From Isoetes taiwanensis (lineage: Eukaryota; Streptophyta; Lycopodiopsida; Isoetales; Isoetaceae), in contig JAJEKV010000027.1 in NCBI GenBank assembly GCA_021234155.1, positions 12,534,716 to 12,598,715 of the forward strand: a stretch of DNA of 64,000 nucleotides, read 5' to 3'. This document shows positions 29,592 to 41,534 of this stretch, piece by piece (within the stretch, counting starts at the first letter, position 1; each line of letters starts with the position of its first letter). The translations under genes were made by a program, and so were the position numbers. Under the pieces are notes generated by a model. The model did no database searches, was not told the DNA's origin, and was given only the letters and a program-made list of their open reading frames with translations.

Positions 29592-30168
29592 TATGGAATG
29601 GTAGGCTCAGATTTTGGAGAATTTGCTCGAGGTCTTTCATTATTCCATCAGTGCTCCAGTTAATCAGAAAATAGATTGTGAGTATTCTCCAGAATTGTTG
29701 TATACAATGAAGCCTTCTTGTTTAAAAGCATACAGTCGAAATGCAACCGCAAGAACAAAAGCAGTGCATAATACTCAGGATTCATAAAAGGAAAAAACAT
29801 GGATCGGGCAGAGGAAAGACAAACTAAGGTATGACTTATGTTTCCTCTTTTCTTGTGCTGTGATTTCTTCAATATTGGCAAGAATTGGGCTTCATAGGAC
29901 TCCAATTTTTAGTGAAGAAAAATTATACATGGTGAACTTCTGCCTAATGAATTTTAACCCGCAGGAGTAATTTAGTTACAAGAACGTCTTCTCATTTCAA
30001 TAAATCAGGTTAAATTAACAGTGCCAATTGTTAAATCAGGTTAACCAACTGTGCTGAATGCTGAATGTTAATATGAAAGAATCTCAGGTTAAGCAAACGG
30101 TAGTAGCAACCCTTGCTGAATGTGGTACGAATCTTTCTGATGAAGTCATTCAGAACATTATTGATAAG
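29592..30168 (+). pseudogene. CBL: Calcineurin B-like (CBL) calcium sensor, two exon fragments
   Basis: The fragment at about 29610-29672 reads DFGEFARGLSLFH and, after a one-base shift, SAPVNQKI. This matches the plant CBL segment between EF-hand 1/2 and the middle EF-hand. The fragment at about 30079-30168 reads [20 protein letters not shown] then [10 protein letters not shown] and ends at a GTAACA donor, at the point where CBL2/3-type genes continue with TFEEAD. CBL proteins bind calcium and activate CIPK kinases. The EF-hand loops themselves are not among the pieces, a frameshift breaks the first, and neighbouring exons are missing. This is a partial, non-functional copy. The paralogue group is from memory. 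Confidence 0.65.
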
Positions 30169-30384
30169 GTAACATTATTTTTGCATGAGTCAATTTCAAA
30201 GAAATCTAACATCGCATGATGCGAAAATTAACACAAATATAGAACATGTTTTCCAAGTTTCATCTTCCAAGAGTCAAAGACACGTAGTGGGTATATCAAA
30301 CGAAAAAAAATGGCATGGGTCGGATTTGGATTCCGGAACTGATAGTAGGGCTTTGAGGGCAGTCTGCTACTGCCAATAGCCGGA

Positions 30385-30850
30385 TCAAACTAGACCCAGA
30401 GGGTCGTATTTGCAGCCAGGGGCTGTGGTAAGAATTCTAAGCAGATTAATACTGTCATGAATGAATTAGGATTGGATCAGAAGGTTTGATAAAGCCGAAT
30501 TTGTTGTGATTGATCCTGGTCTAATCCAAGGGATTGACCCATAGGGTCGAAATTGCAGCCTAAGGCTGTGTTTGCATGATCCTAAGGCAGATTGATACTG
30601 CTAAGGATTGTTCCGGGTGAGAAATTAGCTGGTGACGATCCGAGGGGATTCTTTGAAAAGAATCCGGATTGCTCTTGAGAGTTGGGCCTGGAGTTTGGAT
30701 CTAGAATCCGAGTTGATAGTGTGGACCAGGGCAGTTTGATTCTGCAGGAGCCGGGACCAACACTAGACCCTTAAGGTCGGTTTGCAACCAAGGGCTGTGT
30801 AATGATCACAGGAGCAGTTTGATTCTGCCAAAGGTTGATCTGGGTGAAGC
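30385..30850. repeat. Degenerate tandem array between CBL and CAO fragments
   Basis: Three diverged units share GACCC..AGGGTCG.ATTTGCAGCC, AGGCTGTG and a final GCAGATTGATACTGC. They start near 30388, 30535 and 30763. The region up to 31250 is GC-richer than its surroundings and has no ORF. Confidence 0.6.
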
Positions 30851-31323
30851 CTCGGGTAGGTGCTGACCTCAGAGGGATTTCATTGAAGGAATCCGGGCTT
30901 GTGGGAGTAATCCCTTAACAACAAGCCGATAAGACTAGCGCGGGGGATCCGGGATCCAAGGTGTGGGCCCGGGGGATTCACCTTTGATCAGCGTATAACC
31001 CATGAGAGTTCAACGGAGGGGTGTTTTTTGGACCATTTGCGTACGTATACTTAGGGGTTAGGGGTGTTTTTAGGCACTAATTTGGAGCAATATCTATACA
31101 CAGAGGGGTCAAATTGCCTTTTAAAATTGCGTATACAAGGGGGGTTTTTTGCTACCCTCTGAACGCAGATGCCATACCCCCCTTATGTATAAGTGCATCC
31201 CCCGGGGGTGTGGGTGGTAGCTAGTCGGCGTCAACACGCGGGCAGAGGTTGTTTCTAAGGAAATTTTTTTTGCCGTGTAACAATCCATTTCCAGACTTCT
31301 GATAAGATTATCTCTTCATAAAG

Positions 31324-32015
31324 GTGCATCTTTCAGAAGCAAGGGTTGCGCATACCCTTCGCAAAATGACTGAAATGGAACAACTTGTTAATGATGGATT
31401 GCTAACAGAGAAAAATCTAGAGAAAGAGCAGTTGGATTCTTCATATACAGAGGAAGGAAGTTCTCAATTACCACATCCTATTCTGTAAGTCTCAAGAACT
31501 TCTGGAACCCAATAGCCTTCTCTGCTGATATTCAGACAGAAATAACTATAAGTGATAACTTCAGATGATTGTGGACCGAGTAGCAGTGATAAATTTCTGG
31601 TTTGACAGTTGAATACATCTATTGCAGTTGGCAATTGAAATGTTTGAGGAAAAATGAGTTGTTTTTTGAGGGAAGGATGGTAGACCAGGATGCTTATATG
31701 ATGCATGTGCACATCGAGCATGTCCTGTTAATGATGGATGTATCCAATGTCCATATCATGGTAGGCAGGGAACTTACAACTCTTTATTTTTTCAAACAGT
31801 TTGGTTACAGCAAATTAACAAGCATCGCAGGATGGGAGTATTCAACAAGCGGACGTTGTGAGAAAATGCCATCAACTAGGCATGTTCATGCAAGTGTGAA
31901 GTCATTGCCATGCGTTGAACATGATGGATTTATCTGGATATGGCCTGGATCTGCAGTTCCAACAGACAACCTTCCCAGTTTGATGACTCCAGAAGATTTC
32001 ACCGTGCATGCTCAG
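31324..32015 (+). pseudogene. CAO: Chlorophyllide a oxygenase (CAO) fragment with Rieske domain
   Basis: CAO makes chlorophyll b in plastids. The first exon piece reads VHLSEARVAHTLRKM..LVNDGLL, followed after a frameshift (about 31487) by SLKNFWNPIAFSADIQ. The second piece (about 31628-31762) reads LAIEMFEE, stop, VVF, stop, GKDGRPGC and then CAHRAC..CPYHG, so the Rieske 2Fe-2S ligands (CxH, CxxH) are kept. The third piece (31832-32015) reads WEYSTSGRCEKMPSTRHVH through IWIWPGSAVP to TVHAQ and a GTATTG donor. The GT..AG intron before it restores HGWEYST in phase. The two TGA stops (31655, 31667) stand for the conserved Trp (TGG) and Arg (CGA) codons, both simple G-to-A or C-to-T changes. The catalytic mononuclear-iron domain is absent. 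Confidence 0.85.
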
Positions 32016-32189
32016 GTATTGCGTTTACAAGTCTCGACAAGGTGTGGCCTCAGGTTTTTGGACAGTAGCCAGATCCACATTTTAGTATCTGTAAACTGTA
32101 ATGGCTTCGAAATTGTTGAAGAAATCTGTGGAGGTTCTATCTTCTCGCTTGCAAGCAGACAAGTATTTGTTGTTATCTATTTATGATCT

Positions 32190-33437
32190 TTGCTCTTAGA
32201 TCAAAGTAACACTTAATTTAATGCTTCAGACCTACAATGACAGCTAATTGTGTACAACGTGAGGCAAGGAAGACATTAGCAAATCCAACGACTAGTGCAC
32301 ATTAAGATTTATATCTTCTGGTTGTTGTGTACTTCAAATATTGAGCTGGAATGGAAAGTATGATCATGTCTTTTTTGTCAATCCATCTTTTCTTCAATTC
32401 AATTCAATTGATAGGATAATAATGTCCCACTTACTAGAAGATACTAACTCTTCATGTATGATCAGTCCACTAAAAAAGCCGCTTGGTAGCCAAATAAAAA
32501 TGTAGTATAATCAGTCCACCGGTTCTATTGATGGTGGTTCAAGTAATTGCTATGACAAAGACTAGAGATAATATAAATATTCAACTCATTTTAAAATTTA
32601 TGCAAACTACTATGTGATTGATGCTTGGCAATGCCCAAGTTTTAGCGAAAAAGTGTCTAGATGTATCAAAAGTTGTCTACATAAATTGAAGTTTAAGTGT
32701 GTTCCACTTGCTTTTAATGTATGCATTACACAATTAATGCAAAACACAACTACCATGTGTAGGTGAACCGTTTGTCCAGTGTTCCAACTTTTGCTATTTA
32801 GGATTTACTTGGTAGAGAGGAGTGTAGGTGTAACGTGCAAGCCACCATTTTTGATGGCTACAATTTTGAAATTGTTGTTGATATGACGTTTTGAATGTGC
32901 CATGCAGTACATTGCTCTACGCTTAAACTTACCCAACAGACATAATAAGAGCAAGCTATATGGGTATTTACGTTGAATCACATGAAGTGGAATCTTAAAA
33001 GGGGGAATCTTTATAGAAAAGTAATGTAGAGGAGTCTTAAAAGATCCTTAGGGAATACAAGGGAAACTCAAAGGAATCTAGCAAAATCTTCAATAATCTT
33101 AGTCAATCTAGAGGAATCAAAGGCAATTCTTGAGAAGTCTTAAGAGAATCTTAGGGACACAGGGGAAACTTAAGTAAATCTAAGAAATCTTTATAGAATC
33201 TTATGAAACGAGGGAAATCTTCATAGCACCTTAGGGAATCTAGAACAATCTTAACAAAATATTGAGGATCATTGCATGACTTTGAGTTTGGCTTCTAATG
33301 TATGACATGATTTCAATTCACCTTGGATCAATCGTTGGACATATGTGTATAGGTCCACATGCTTACATTCTTTGTGGTTGTATTAATGACAAGAATGTGG
33401 ATCGCCTTTATGTTTAAAATGAGTTACACTTGCAATA
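32190..33437. repeat. AT-rich gene-free stretch with degenerate GGAATCTTAG repeats
   Basis: No ORF was recognised. Between about 32990 and 33260 variants of GGAATCTTAG/GGGAATCTAG recur every 15-30 bases. Related motifs recur at 40740-41100. Confidence 0.55.
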
Positions 33438-33720
33438 AGTCTTGAACGGATTTGCAATTTCTCTTACAACTACTCTAGGCACAATAATAGTCCAAAAATG
33501 CAAAAAAGATTATATATGGTTGTAAGCATAATATTCGAGTATACATTAATATCCGAGTCGACATTAATGAAAAAATTGCATTGTTAGCTTGTCTCACATG
33601 GTCTACTACAAAAAGGTTGTGAGAACTAGATGCTTTTTTGTACACCGACAGTGTATGAAAATGAGCCACAAACTCAAGATGTAGGGCAATAAAGAGCCAA
33701 ATGTAGACATGAAGAGCATG
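33438..33720. repeat. Direct repeat, copy 1 (about 280 bp)
   Basis: Runs from AGTCTTGAACGGATTTGC to ATGTAGACATGAAGAGCATG. The second copy starts 509 bp downstream in the same orientation. The pair could be the ends of a small terminal-repeat element or a local duplication. Confidence 0.85.
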
Positions 33721-33946
33721 GTCACTATCTAGACTAAAACTAAGACCAATTTTGACAAGTTCCTCTACGGAGAGACGACCATATGTTTGACTAGCATTCT
33801 AACTAGAAGTTTGGCTAGAAGTTTGACAGAAGTGGAACCAATAGGTTGACTCGAAGTTTGACCAGGTGTTGACTGCATCTACAACTTTGGCTTTGACTTT
33901 TTATCAAGCTACCACCCGACTTCATACACCCCCTCGTAGTACAAGA

Positions 33947-34213
33947 AGTCTTGAACGGGTTTGCAATTTCTCTTACAACTACTCTAGGCACAATAATAGC
34001 CCAAAAATGCAAAAAAGATTATATATGGTTGTAAGCATAATATATACATTAATATCCAAGTAGACATTAATGAAAAAATTGCATTGTCAGCTTGGCTCAC
34101 ATGGTCTACTACGAGAAGGTTGTGAGAAGTAGATGCGTTTTTGTACACCGATAGTGTATGAAAATGAGCCACAAGAGGGCAATAAAGAGCCAAATGTAGA
34201 CATGAAGACCATG
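33947..34213. repeat. Direct repeat, copy 2 (about 267 bp)
   Basis: About 90 percent like copy 1 by eye, with two small deletions (near 34045 and 34172). The 226 bp between the copies contain several degenerate AGAAGTTTGAC motifs and no ORF. Confidence 0.85.
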
Positions 34214-34290
34214 TCATATTCCAAGTATATGTCAGTATATGCTCGAAAACATGACTTTGAAGTGTGATTTAAGCCATTTCACTCTCGGGT

Positions 34291-34311
34291 CACGGAGGGC
34301 AACCCTCCGTG
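34291..34311. repeat. Perfect 9-bp-stem hairpin
   Basis: CACGGAGGG, loop CAA, CCCTCCGTG. It stands alone in AT-rich sequence and no T-run follows. Function unknown. Confidence 0.7.
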
Positions 34312-35067
34312 TGCAGCACCTTGTTTGTTTTAAATGGTGAAACAAATTGCAATATAGCGATATATACACTATACCTATCTTCTTCCATATATAAAATTAT
34401 GTATGTGTTTTTTGGGTGATGTGGCAAGAGAAGATGACGTGTATGAGGGAATTAATTCCACATCAGATTGAGATGGAGGGCGAGGATTTCTTTAGGCGCG
34501 GTGAGGTTTGGGTCATTCCGGCGAGATGTGGGGCTCAACTCCGGCTTCTTGTGGCGATTTGGGGATGCTTGCTTAACGGTATGCCACTCTTAAATGTTTG
34601 GCACCCAAAGCTTGCTCTATTTAGTCGGCTATGAGTTCATGTTGAGGAAGAAAGTGCGGTAGAGTCGACCAGTTATTCTATGCCAGTGAAACTCGCCCAA
34701 GCACTTCGTTCGTACCAGTAAAGACCACAAAGCGTGAAGCCATCCCAGCCAAACACAGGTATGTTCTTGGTTTAATTCCTAAGTCAGCGAAGCTGCCTAT
34801 TGAGCTTAAATGTAGTTTTAGTTCTTTCATACTGCTAAGCTTGAGCGCTGACCCTTAGCCTCCTGCCATTTACCAAAAGGGAAGGAAAAAGGAAGAGCAA
34901 TCTAAAATGGAAGAAAGAAGGAAGAGCAATCTAAAAAAACTAGAAAAACCCTGAGTAAACAATCACACGAAAAACCCTGAGTCAAAACCCGGATTTATGA
35001 ATCCATCCTTTGAAATATGGTTTTGGGTTTTGTTCCGGCAAGGTATTCCTACAGTTAAAATTATTTC

Positions 35068-35370
35068 TTGAGGCTTTTAATGAACCAGATGCGGCTTAGC
35101 GTTTTATGGATCAGGTGGGGGCCGAAAGAATACGGCCAGAGGTTCCCATTTCCCTCTCACAATTCTTATTGCAGCTTCCCGAAATACCAGTTTATGCATA
35201 AGTCAGCTCGGAAATCTGACATAACTGGGCGATCCGATGCTTGGGATATAATTCAGCTCTCTGCAAAAAGAGCTAAAGAGCTCCATTTTGTCAGAGTTGA
35301 GAACTTGGGCTAGGCAGACAGAATCTTCTTGCTCCAGAATCTGTGCCATATGCAGTGTTTGATGCATTTT
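35068..35370 (+). pseudogene. Unassigned exon-like ORF
   Basis: Reads WGPKEYGQRFPFPSHNSYC, then KSDITGRSDAWDIIQLSAKR, then ELHFVRVENLG. A TAG follows, and the frame then continues RQNLLAPESVPYAVFDAF. The composition looks protein-like, but no family is recognised. It may be another host-gene fragment. Confidence 0.3.
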
Positions 35371-35971
35371 AGACTCTGAGGATATGTACTAGGCCCCGAA
35401 AATCTAGATCCCATGATGTCTGAGATGCCCCTAATCTGCTAGAAACCGAGCAGACATGCTAAATTAGGATGGAAATTATATTCCCATAACTGCTCAGATA
35501 CATTGGCCCTTTAATAATTTAGTGAGGCTTATGGCCAAGCTATCTTCATTAGTAGTCATTTCACATGGTTTTGAGCCAATTGAAGTGTTCAGCTACCTTC
35601 CCTATTGGACAAACACGGCACAGTTGATTGTCCTAGATATGTGATATTAGGGAAAAAATCAAATGAAAATGGCATAGTTTTTACATGTGTTAACTAATAT
35701 AGACAGTTATGGATCTCCTTGGCTGCACACATGAAAAATATGCCCTCAACAAAACAGAATATCGCTTGGCATGAGAGTTGGTGATGTTTAAGTGGATTTA
35801 GTCCCTTGGATTTAGTCTCTCAAGGGCGGTGTACGAAAATCATGTTGTACAAAAAATAATAACTTCTAGACTCATTTCCACGTTTTTGTTCCATTCCAGT
35901 TATTAATCTATCTTCAATGTATATAGCACTTCCACATTGTAAATCATATGACCACATTTTATTCCAGATTG

Positions 35972-36110
35972 TCTGCAATTCTGACAACAGGAATCCAGGA
36001 TACTTTTGGTGCATTGAGAATGCTGAAGATCATTTAAACTTTAAAGGAACACAACCAGTTCAACCATTTTTAAATCTAGAAGGAATAGGACTTTCTGTGT
36101 CACACAGAAT
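35972..36110 (+). pseudogene. Unassigned exon-like ORF
   Basis: After an acceptor-like TTCCAG at about 35970 the frame reads VCNSDNRNPGYFWCIENAED, then HLNFKGTQPVQPFLNLEGIG. No family is recognised. ATCATTGATCAG at its end is repeated directly (about 36110-36132). Confidence 0.25.
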
Positions 36111-36132
36111 CATTGATCAGAATCATTGATCA

Positions 36133-37914
36133 GGCTGGACATCTCAGCATAATCGCCGCATTACAGAGCAAAGGAGCTGATATAAGTAATGGTATTTTAT
36201 TAGATTACTCTCTTTCTATGCTGTATTTCACCGCATTTTTCACCCTTCAATATATGCTGGATTCAACTGATTAGTAGCTCTTATCTACAAATCAAATAGT
36301 CCTGTTAGATGTCTCCAAAAAGTAAGAAATGTTTATTGTTTTTTAAACTTGCACGAATCTTCAAGAGAATTTTGAAATAGCATTTGTTCCACAATTAGGT
36401 TTAATGCATTTTTCTGACAAAAGCAGCCAATAATTCCATCTTTAGTATGTGCTATCTGGCTAAAATCCAATTATTTTGAAAAATGCCATCATAAAACTCC
36501 TACAACATGGGATGATATAGTTCAAAGTGAGAAAATCATACTATCGGGTAGAATCCAGCAAATTTAAAAAATGATATCACAAAAGTTGTATGACATCAAT
36601 CGCTAAATGTCATTCTAATGAAGACAACATGACATGCTATTTAGATATTCTCTTAATTTCTATAATCTTGCTATAGTGACTAAGATATTGCACCTTAGAC
36701 ATTGCTTCTTTTGTTAATTTCTATTCTTACTACAATAAATGAGATATTTCACTTTAGACAATGTGGCCCCAGCACAGAACAAACACTCATATTCTGAAAA
36801 TTCTATTATAATAGAACATCTATAACAAACATGCAAACATCTATCAAAAACCATAAATAACCAATACTAGAAATTGCTTCCGACTAAGGAAGGAATACTG
36901 AGCTAAAACCAATCTACCAGGGCATCTTATCATTCTTCTCAACATAATTCGAATCCCAAGTTCCACCCGTTGATCTATTTGGGCTACTTCAAAAAACCCA
37001 TCAAAGTATAGCGGCGGCGCTGCCGCCGCATTACCGTCTTGTATACTATACCGACAAGTTAATAGGCTACAAGGAGACCTACCAAAATTTGCTGGAATGT
37101 AAGATCACGGAAAAAAGAAGCAAATTAGGCGTTTTCTGAAAATCTTATATGGGAACAGTTGTCACAAAATGATAATCATGGGTTTAAAGAAAAAATCAGA
37201 CATAAAGGGATATGGTCGGAAATGGATCCGGATGGGGCCTGTGATGCCGATTTGTTGATCTGAAGCAGTAGCACAGGCTGGGAGATCATAAAAAGATCCG
37301 ATTCATACCCTGATTTGCTGAGATTGGACAAAAAATCAAGATCTGGATATCTGCATCAAAGCAAGCCGGTTTTCTGATACAGGTTAGGGTTAGATGGATT
37401 TAATATGTGGAACATTTGTTCTGCTATTTGAATCACTGTGATTGACTCTTATGTAACCAGCTCATAGTTTGCATATTAAGTTATGCAGAAACGGATCATC
37501 AGATTATTATATGGAATTAGCCATAGGTAGCTGGGTCTTTAAATATCATTGAGAAGTCAGAGGTAAGCATGAAATTTATGGATTATAAGCTGAGAATCTA
37601 AGGAATATTGCATGCTTTCTCTGAAATAATTAATGAATTATAAAAGACACTGCTGGTTCTATTCTTTATAGTTATTAAAAAGAGAAGCGACGTAATTGTT
37701 TGTTTCATAAATGGTGACAGAATCAAAGAAGATGAATGACATGCAAGAAGGTAAGTTCGCCCAGCCATGAATTCGTTTGTGCAAGAAATTGCCAATCATG
37801 TTTATTTGCTGTGGCCGTTGCAGACGATCTATCATAAATTGCCAATCATCTTATTTCTGGCTGTTTTGATTCTGATTCCACAAAATTCAAGGAAGGCCTT
37901 ATCCTGGCAAGCAG
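36133..37914. other. AT-rich, no gene recognised
   Basis: One short GC-rich inverted motif (GCGGCGGCGCTGCCGCCGC, about 37011-37030) stands out. No ORF was recognised. Confidence 0.4.
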
Positions 37915-38052
37915 GTAGAAATCCGTAGGGAATTTAAGTCATTAGTGGCAAATTATTGTGAGCTTCAAATTTTTTTGGCGCGGGTGTTAGCTTCTGTCGT
38001 TGATTGCTTGAGAGGAATTGTTAATTCCATGAGGCCAGGAATGACCACCCAG
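37915..38052 (+). other. Candidate exon (46 codons) of unknown gene
   Basis: Bounded by acceptor GGCAAGCAG and donor CAG before GTACGT. It encodes VEIRREFKSLVANYCELQIF, then LARVLASVVDCLRGIVN. It could be a 5' exon of the Helitron gene that follows, or another fragment. Confidence 0.3.
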
Positions 38053-38363
38053 GTACGTTTGTCTTCAGTGATGTTAATAGGAGCTATGATTTTAACAGAT
38101 TAGGCAGCTTATGGGGTCTAAGAATAGGATTGATAGGATGAATTTTGTTCCGGCACAAAAGAAAACCTAAGAAATCTGAGATAGCCTGATATCTTGTTCA
38201 GTCCTTTTTGTGATTCTGTGATGTTTTGTTTACTCCTTGCAAATGCTTTTATGATTCTGTTTCTCTCTGTTACTGCTCTCTTTATTCTTATAGCTTCCCT
38301 TAAACAAAATTTGCTTCAAAATTTCTTTCGCATAATCATCCAAAATATGGGTAGTTCGCCTTT

Positions 38364-40006
38364 GTATATAGATTTCAGAGCAGAATCCCCAAATCTGAGA
38401 TGTGTGGATCTCTTCTGCGATATCTGGGGCTCCAACATACATATGGGAGAGCTGAAACTGCGCAAATCTCTGCTTCCTGCAATTTGTTTTTTGAATGTGC
38501 TTAATAAATTTGCAAATTTGAGCTAGAGGGAGCTAGTGTTGAATGGCATATTTTATGCTTAAGGCATTGATGCTATTTTTCTCTTGAATTTATGATCATG
38601 CCATTTTGCGATTCGTGCGAATTCGAATGGAGCTTTTGTCAATATTGAAAAGCATCTGTGCCATATGGCCAGTCCATTGTCAGATTTAAACAATATATGC
38701 AGGGCCGAAGGGCTGGTTTTTGCATTACGAGGCAGTACTTATTTATTAATTGCAAAATCCAGTCAGACATGAAGAAACAAATTCTAGTTAAAATTCCGTA
38801 TCTTCTCATTTGCATTTTGTTAAATTAGGATTCTGATAAATACCATAAATTACAGGTGGAACAAGCAAACCAAAAAGTAATGAATTCAAACAACGATGAG
38901 CTTGATGCATGCAATGATTCAGGAGATACACAACATCATCCAAGGTACATATTGAAAATTTTTAATATGAAATGTGTATTAGTTAGTATGCACATGAAAA
39001 ATGACATTACCTCTAATATCATTAAATTATTACATAGGAAATATGAGCAGTCAGCAAGTGCAATAGATATGAGAATGAAACAACCACCAAGAAAAGGGGC
39101 GTCCAAGGTGAGTACCAACATTTTAATTATGATCTGAGCCGTATTCAAAATTTCAAATGATCTCTATATTAGTTTTTTTTTTACACATTTATCTTATGAA
39201 GCAATGTAATTTTGTTAATTAGGCATTAAAGAGTCTTTCCTTTGATAGGTTACCCCGGCCAAATTCTGAGCATCTTAGCGACGCTCAGATAAACAAAATC
39301 CTTTGTCATCGTGAGCGTGAAAGGAACTATCAACCACGAAAGAGACTAAAGCTCACTACGCCTCCAATATCTGAGAGACAAATATCTGATGAGCCAAACA
39401 ATGACATGTCATTATGTTAGACAAGTTCCATGGGGATCTTGATTGCAAATCAAATCCCCATGGAACAAGAAATAAAGTCTACAGACCCTGTGCTCTCCAT
39501 AATGACGTCTAATAGCGCAAGTTTGCATTGGCAAAAGCAAATTGCCATGATGCAGCAAGACATGAAACCCGTAGGACATGAGCCGTTGAAATGGACAAAA
39601 AACATGTGCCATATACCATATTGATTTGCTCGACTCCGAAAACATATCGTTCTGTTGCAACAACGGACGTCATTTACTTCCATCCCTTGAGCCTCTACCC
39701 CGAACGTTAGAAGAGCTTTACTCGGTGCCTAAATTTTGTGGTAGTTCACGTGTTGTGAACAACTTATTTTGTTTCACTGCTCTTGCTGTGAGCTCTTGGT
39801 GTGAACGGCGATTTCATGGATTGGTCTACAGCAATCTGCATGATCCAAGTAGCTGGTATTTCTTTCTTAGTAGCAATTGCATATCGATATGTATCGTCAT
39901 ATACATACCAATGCAAAGTACTACTCGAATCAGTAAGACGATGATATGTTAGACCCATAATTGTGAGTGCTGAAGGGGTTTTTAAGGTTACAAAGTCACC
40001 CTTCAC
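38364..40006 (+). pseudogene. Helitron N-terminal gene region, copy A, with internal inversion
   Basis: Exons at 38856-38944, 39038-39107 and from 39249 onward. The third begins LPRPNSEHLSDAQINKIL, then RERERNYQPRKRLK. A TAG at 39417 stands where copy B has CAG. Next come LHWQKQIAMMQQDMKP and a Cys-rich segment with FCCNNGRHLLPSLEPLP..LEELY, then SRVVNNLFCFTALAV. These match the N-terminal zinc-finger-like part of plant Helitron RepHel proteins, which drive rolling-circle transposition. The next expected segment (GLTYHRLTDSSS..WYVYDD) is found on the minus strand (40006-39764), so about 220 bp is inverted. A 16-nt deletion in exon 2 and a one-base insertion near 39600 also break it. No Rep or helicase domain follows. 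Confidence 0.75.
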
Positions 40007-41114
40007 CTAATGCGGTGAAACAAAATAGATTATTGATAACACGAGAATTTGTGGCGAATTTCTATGTTGAATATAGTGTCTGTAGGTTGTCTGGTAGTTG
40101 ATCAAGGCTTCGAAGTAATCGGCGGCCATTATTACAACAAAAAGTGGAAGCCTCAGTGTTTAGAAGTTCAAGATGACATGTTTTACTCTATTTTAGAGGT
40201 TGGTGATCTATAGGTATGCAACGTTGTTGCATGTGTTTGAATTGGTTTTCTCAATGGGTGCGTGCAGTGATGGATGTAGATGATGTGGGCATTAAAGGAT
40301 CTATAAGTTTTGGATTCTGTTCCATGGAGATTGGATTTGGAATCACAATCTCCATGGATGTCAAGTGAGAATCATCTAAAGGATGATCACCATATGTAAT
40401 AGTAGGATTTGGAGATATTGCTATGCTGGTCAGTTGATTGTTAGATGTTGGGGTCTCAAGACTTGACGATATGTTAACTTTCTATTTTTTTTGGGCTTGA
40501 TAATTTCACTGTGACTCACGACGTCGAAGAGTTTGTCTTACTTGAAGATCATCGAGATCCTAGTAAATAGAGAGTTTCTTGAAATGTAAGCCAAGTACAT
40601 TATCTATCAATATTATTTATATTAAAATAACACGAATGTAAATACAACTATTGGTAGTATGTATACATAGCTAAATGATACATGATTTTATTAAATTGCA
40701 TATATGATTTACTCATATTATCTATTTATTCATAAAACCAAAATGATTTAAAGAGAATGCTAAGGAATCTATAGCATTCGAATTGAAGGTGGTGTATGGG
40801 AATAGGATCTAATAGAAACCAGAAGAATGTATATGGAGGCTTAGAAAGCCTAGAGGAATCTAGCATATTGCCTTTGAATTTAGTCAAATTCTTAAATGAT
40901 ACATGATTTTGTTGGGTTGCGTATATGATTTAGCCATATTTAAAGAGAAGTCTAGGGAATCCGTAGGATTCTGATGCAAGAAGGCGTATGGGATAGGCAC
41001 CCTTAGGAAATGTAGACAAATCTTAGCATATTGGCTTTGAATTTAGCAGAATTTTAAAAGAATATTTAGAATGCCTTTGAAACCTTAGAGGTACTTATTA
41101 TGTGGGGCAATGCT
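40007..41114. other. AT-rich, no gene recognised
   Basis: Contains a small inverted repeat (TCCATGGAGATTG/CAATCTCCATGGA, about 40320-40358) and degenerate GGAATCTAG-type motifs like those at 33 kb. Confidence 0.45.
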
Positions 41115-41427
41115 AATGAAAGTATGGAAATATAGAATTCTATTTAGTTATGTGATGTTGGCATGCGCTGAGATTCGTTAATATAAGTTAGATAAAAATA
41201 TTTTTCATCAATAGTGCATAGAAATCAGTTGAAGAACTAAGCAATCTAATTTAAGAATTTAGAGTATGCTTATGGAATATTACGCACAGGTCAATATTGT
41301 TAGGGTGTAAGTGGATTTAAGAGAATATAGGTAGAGTGGTGACGAGGGCAGAGGTAAGAATTACAATATTAAGATTGGATCTCTAGTTAAATTTACATTA
41401 ATGTAGTCTATCAAAGAAGTTAAATAT
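41115..41427. repeat. Tandem duplication, copy 1 (about 310 bp)
   Basis: Runs from AATGAAAGTATGGAAATATA to GAAGTTAAATA. AT-rich, with no ORF. Copy 2 starts at 41535 in the same orientation. Confidence 0.88.
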
Positions 41428-41534
41428 TGAACTAAATTAAGCAATGACTACACAAATTTATATTTGAAGGTGTATGGGAATGGGATCTAAGAGAAATCGG
41501 AAGAATCTATAGGTAGCCTTAGGAAATTTAGACT

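Noticed and set aside
34291-34311. Rho-independent terminator
   Set aside because: The hairpin has no T-run and lies in a eukaryotic nuclear context.
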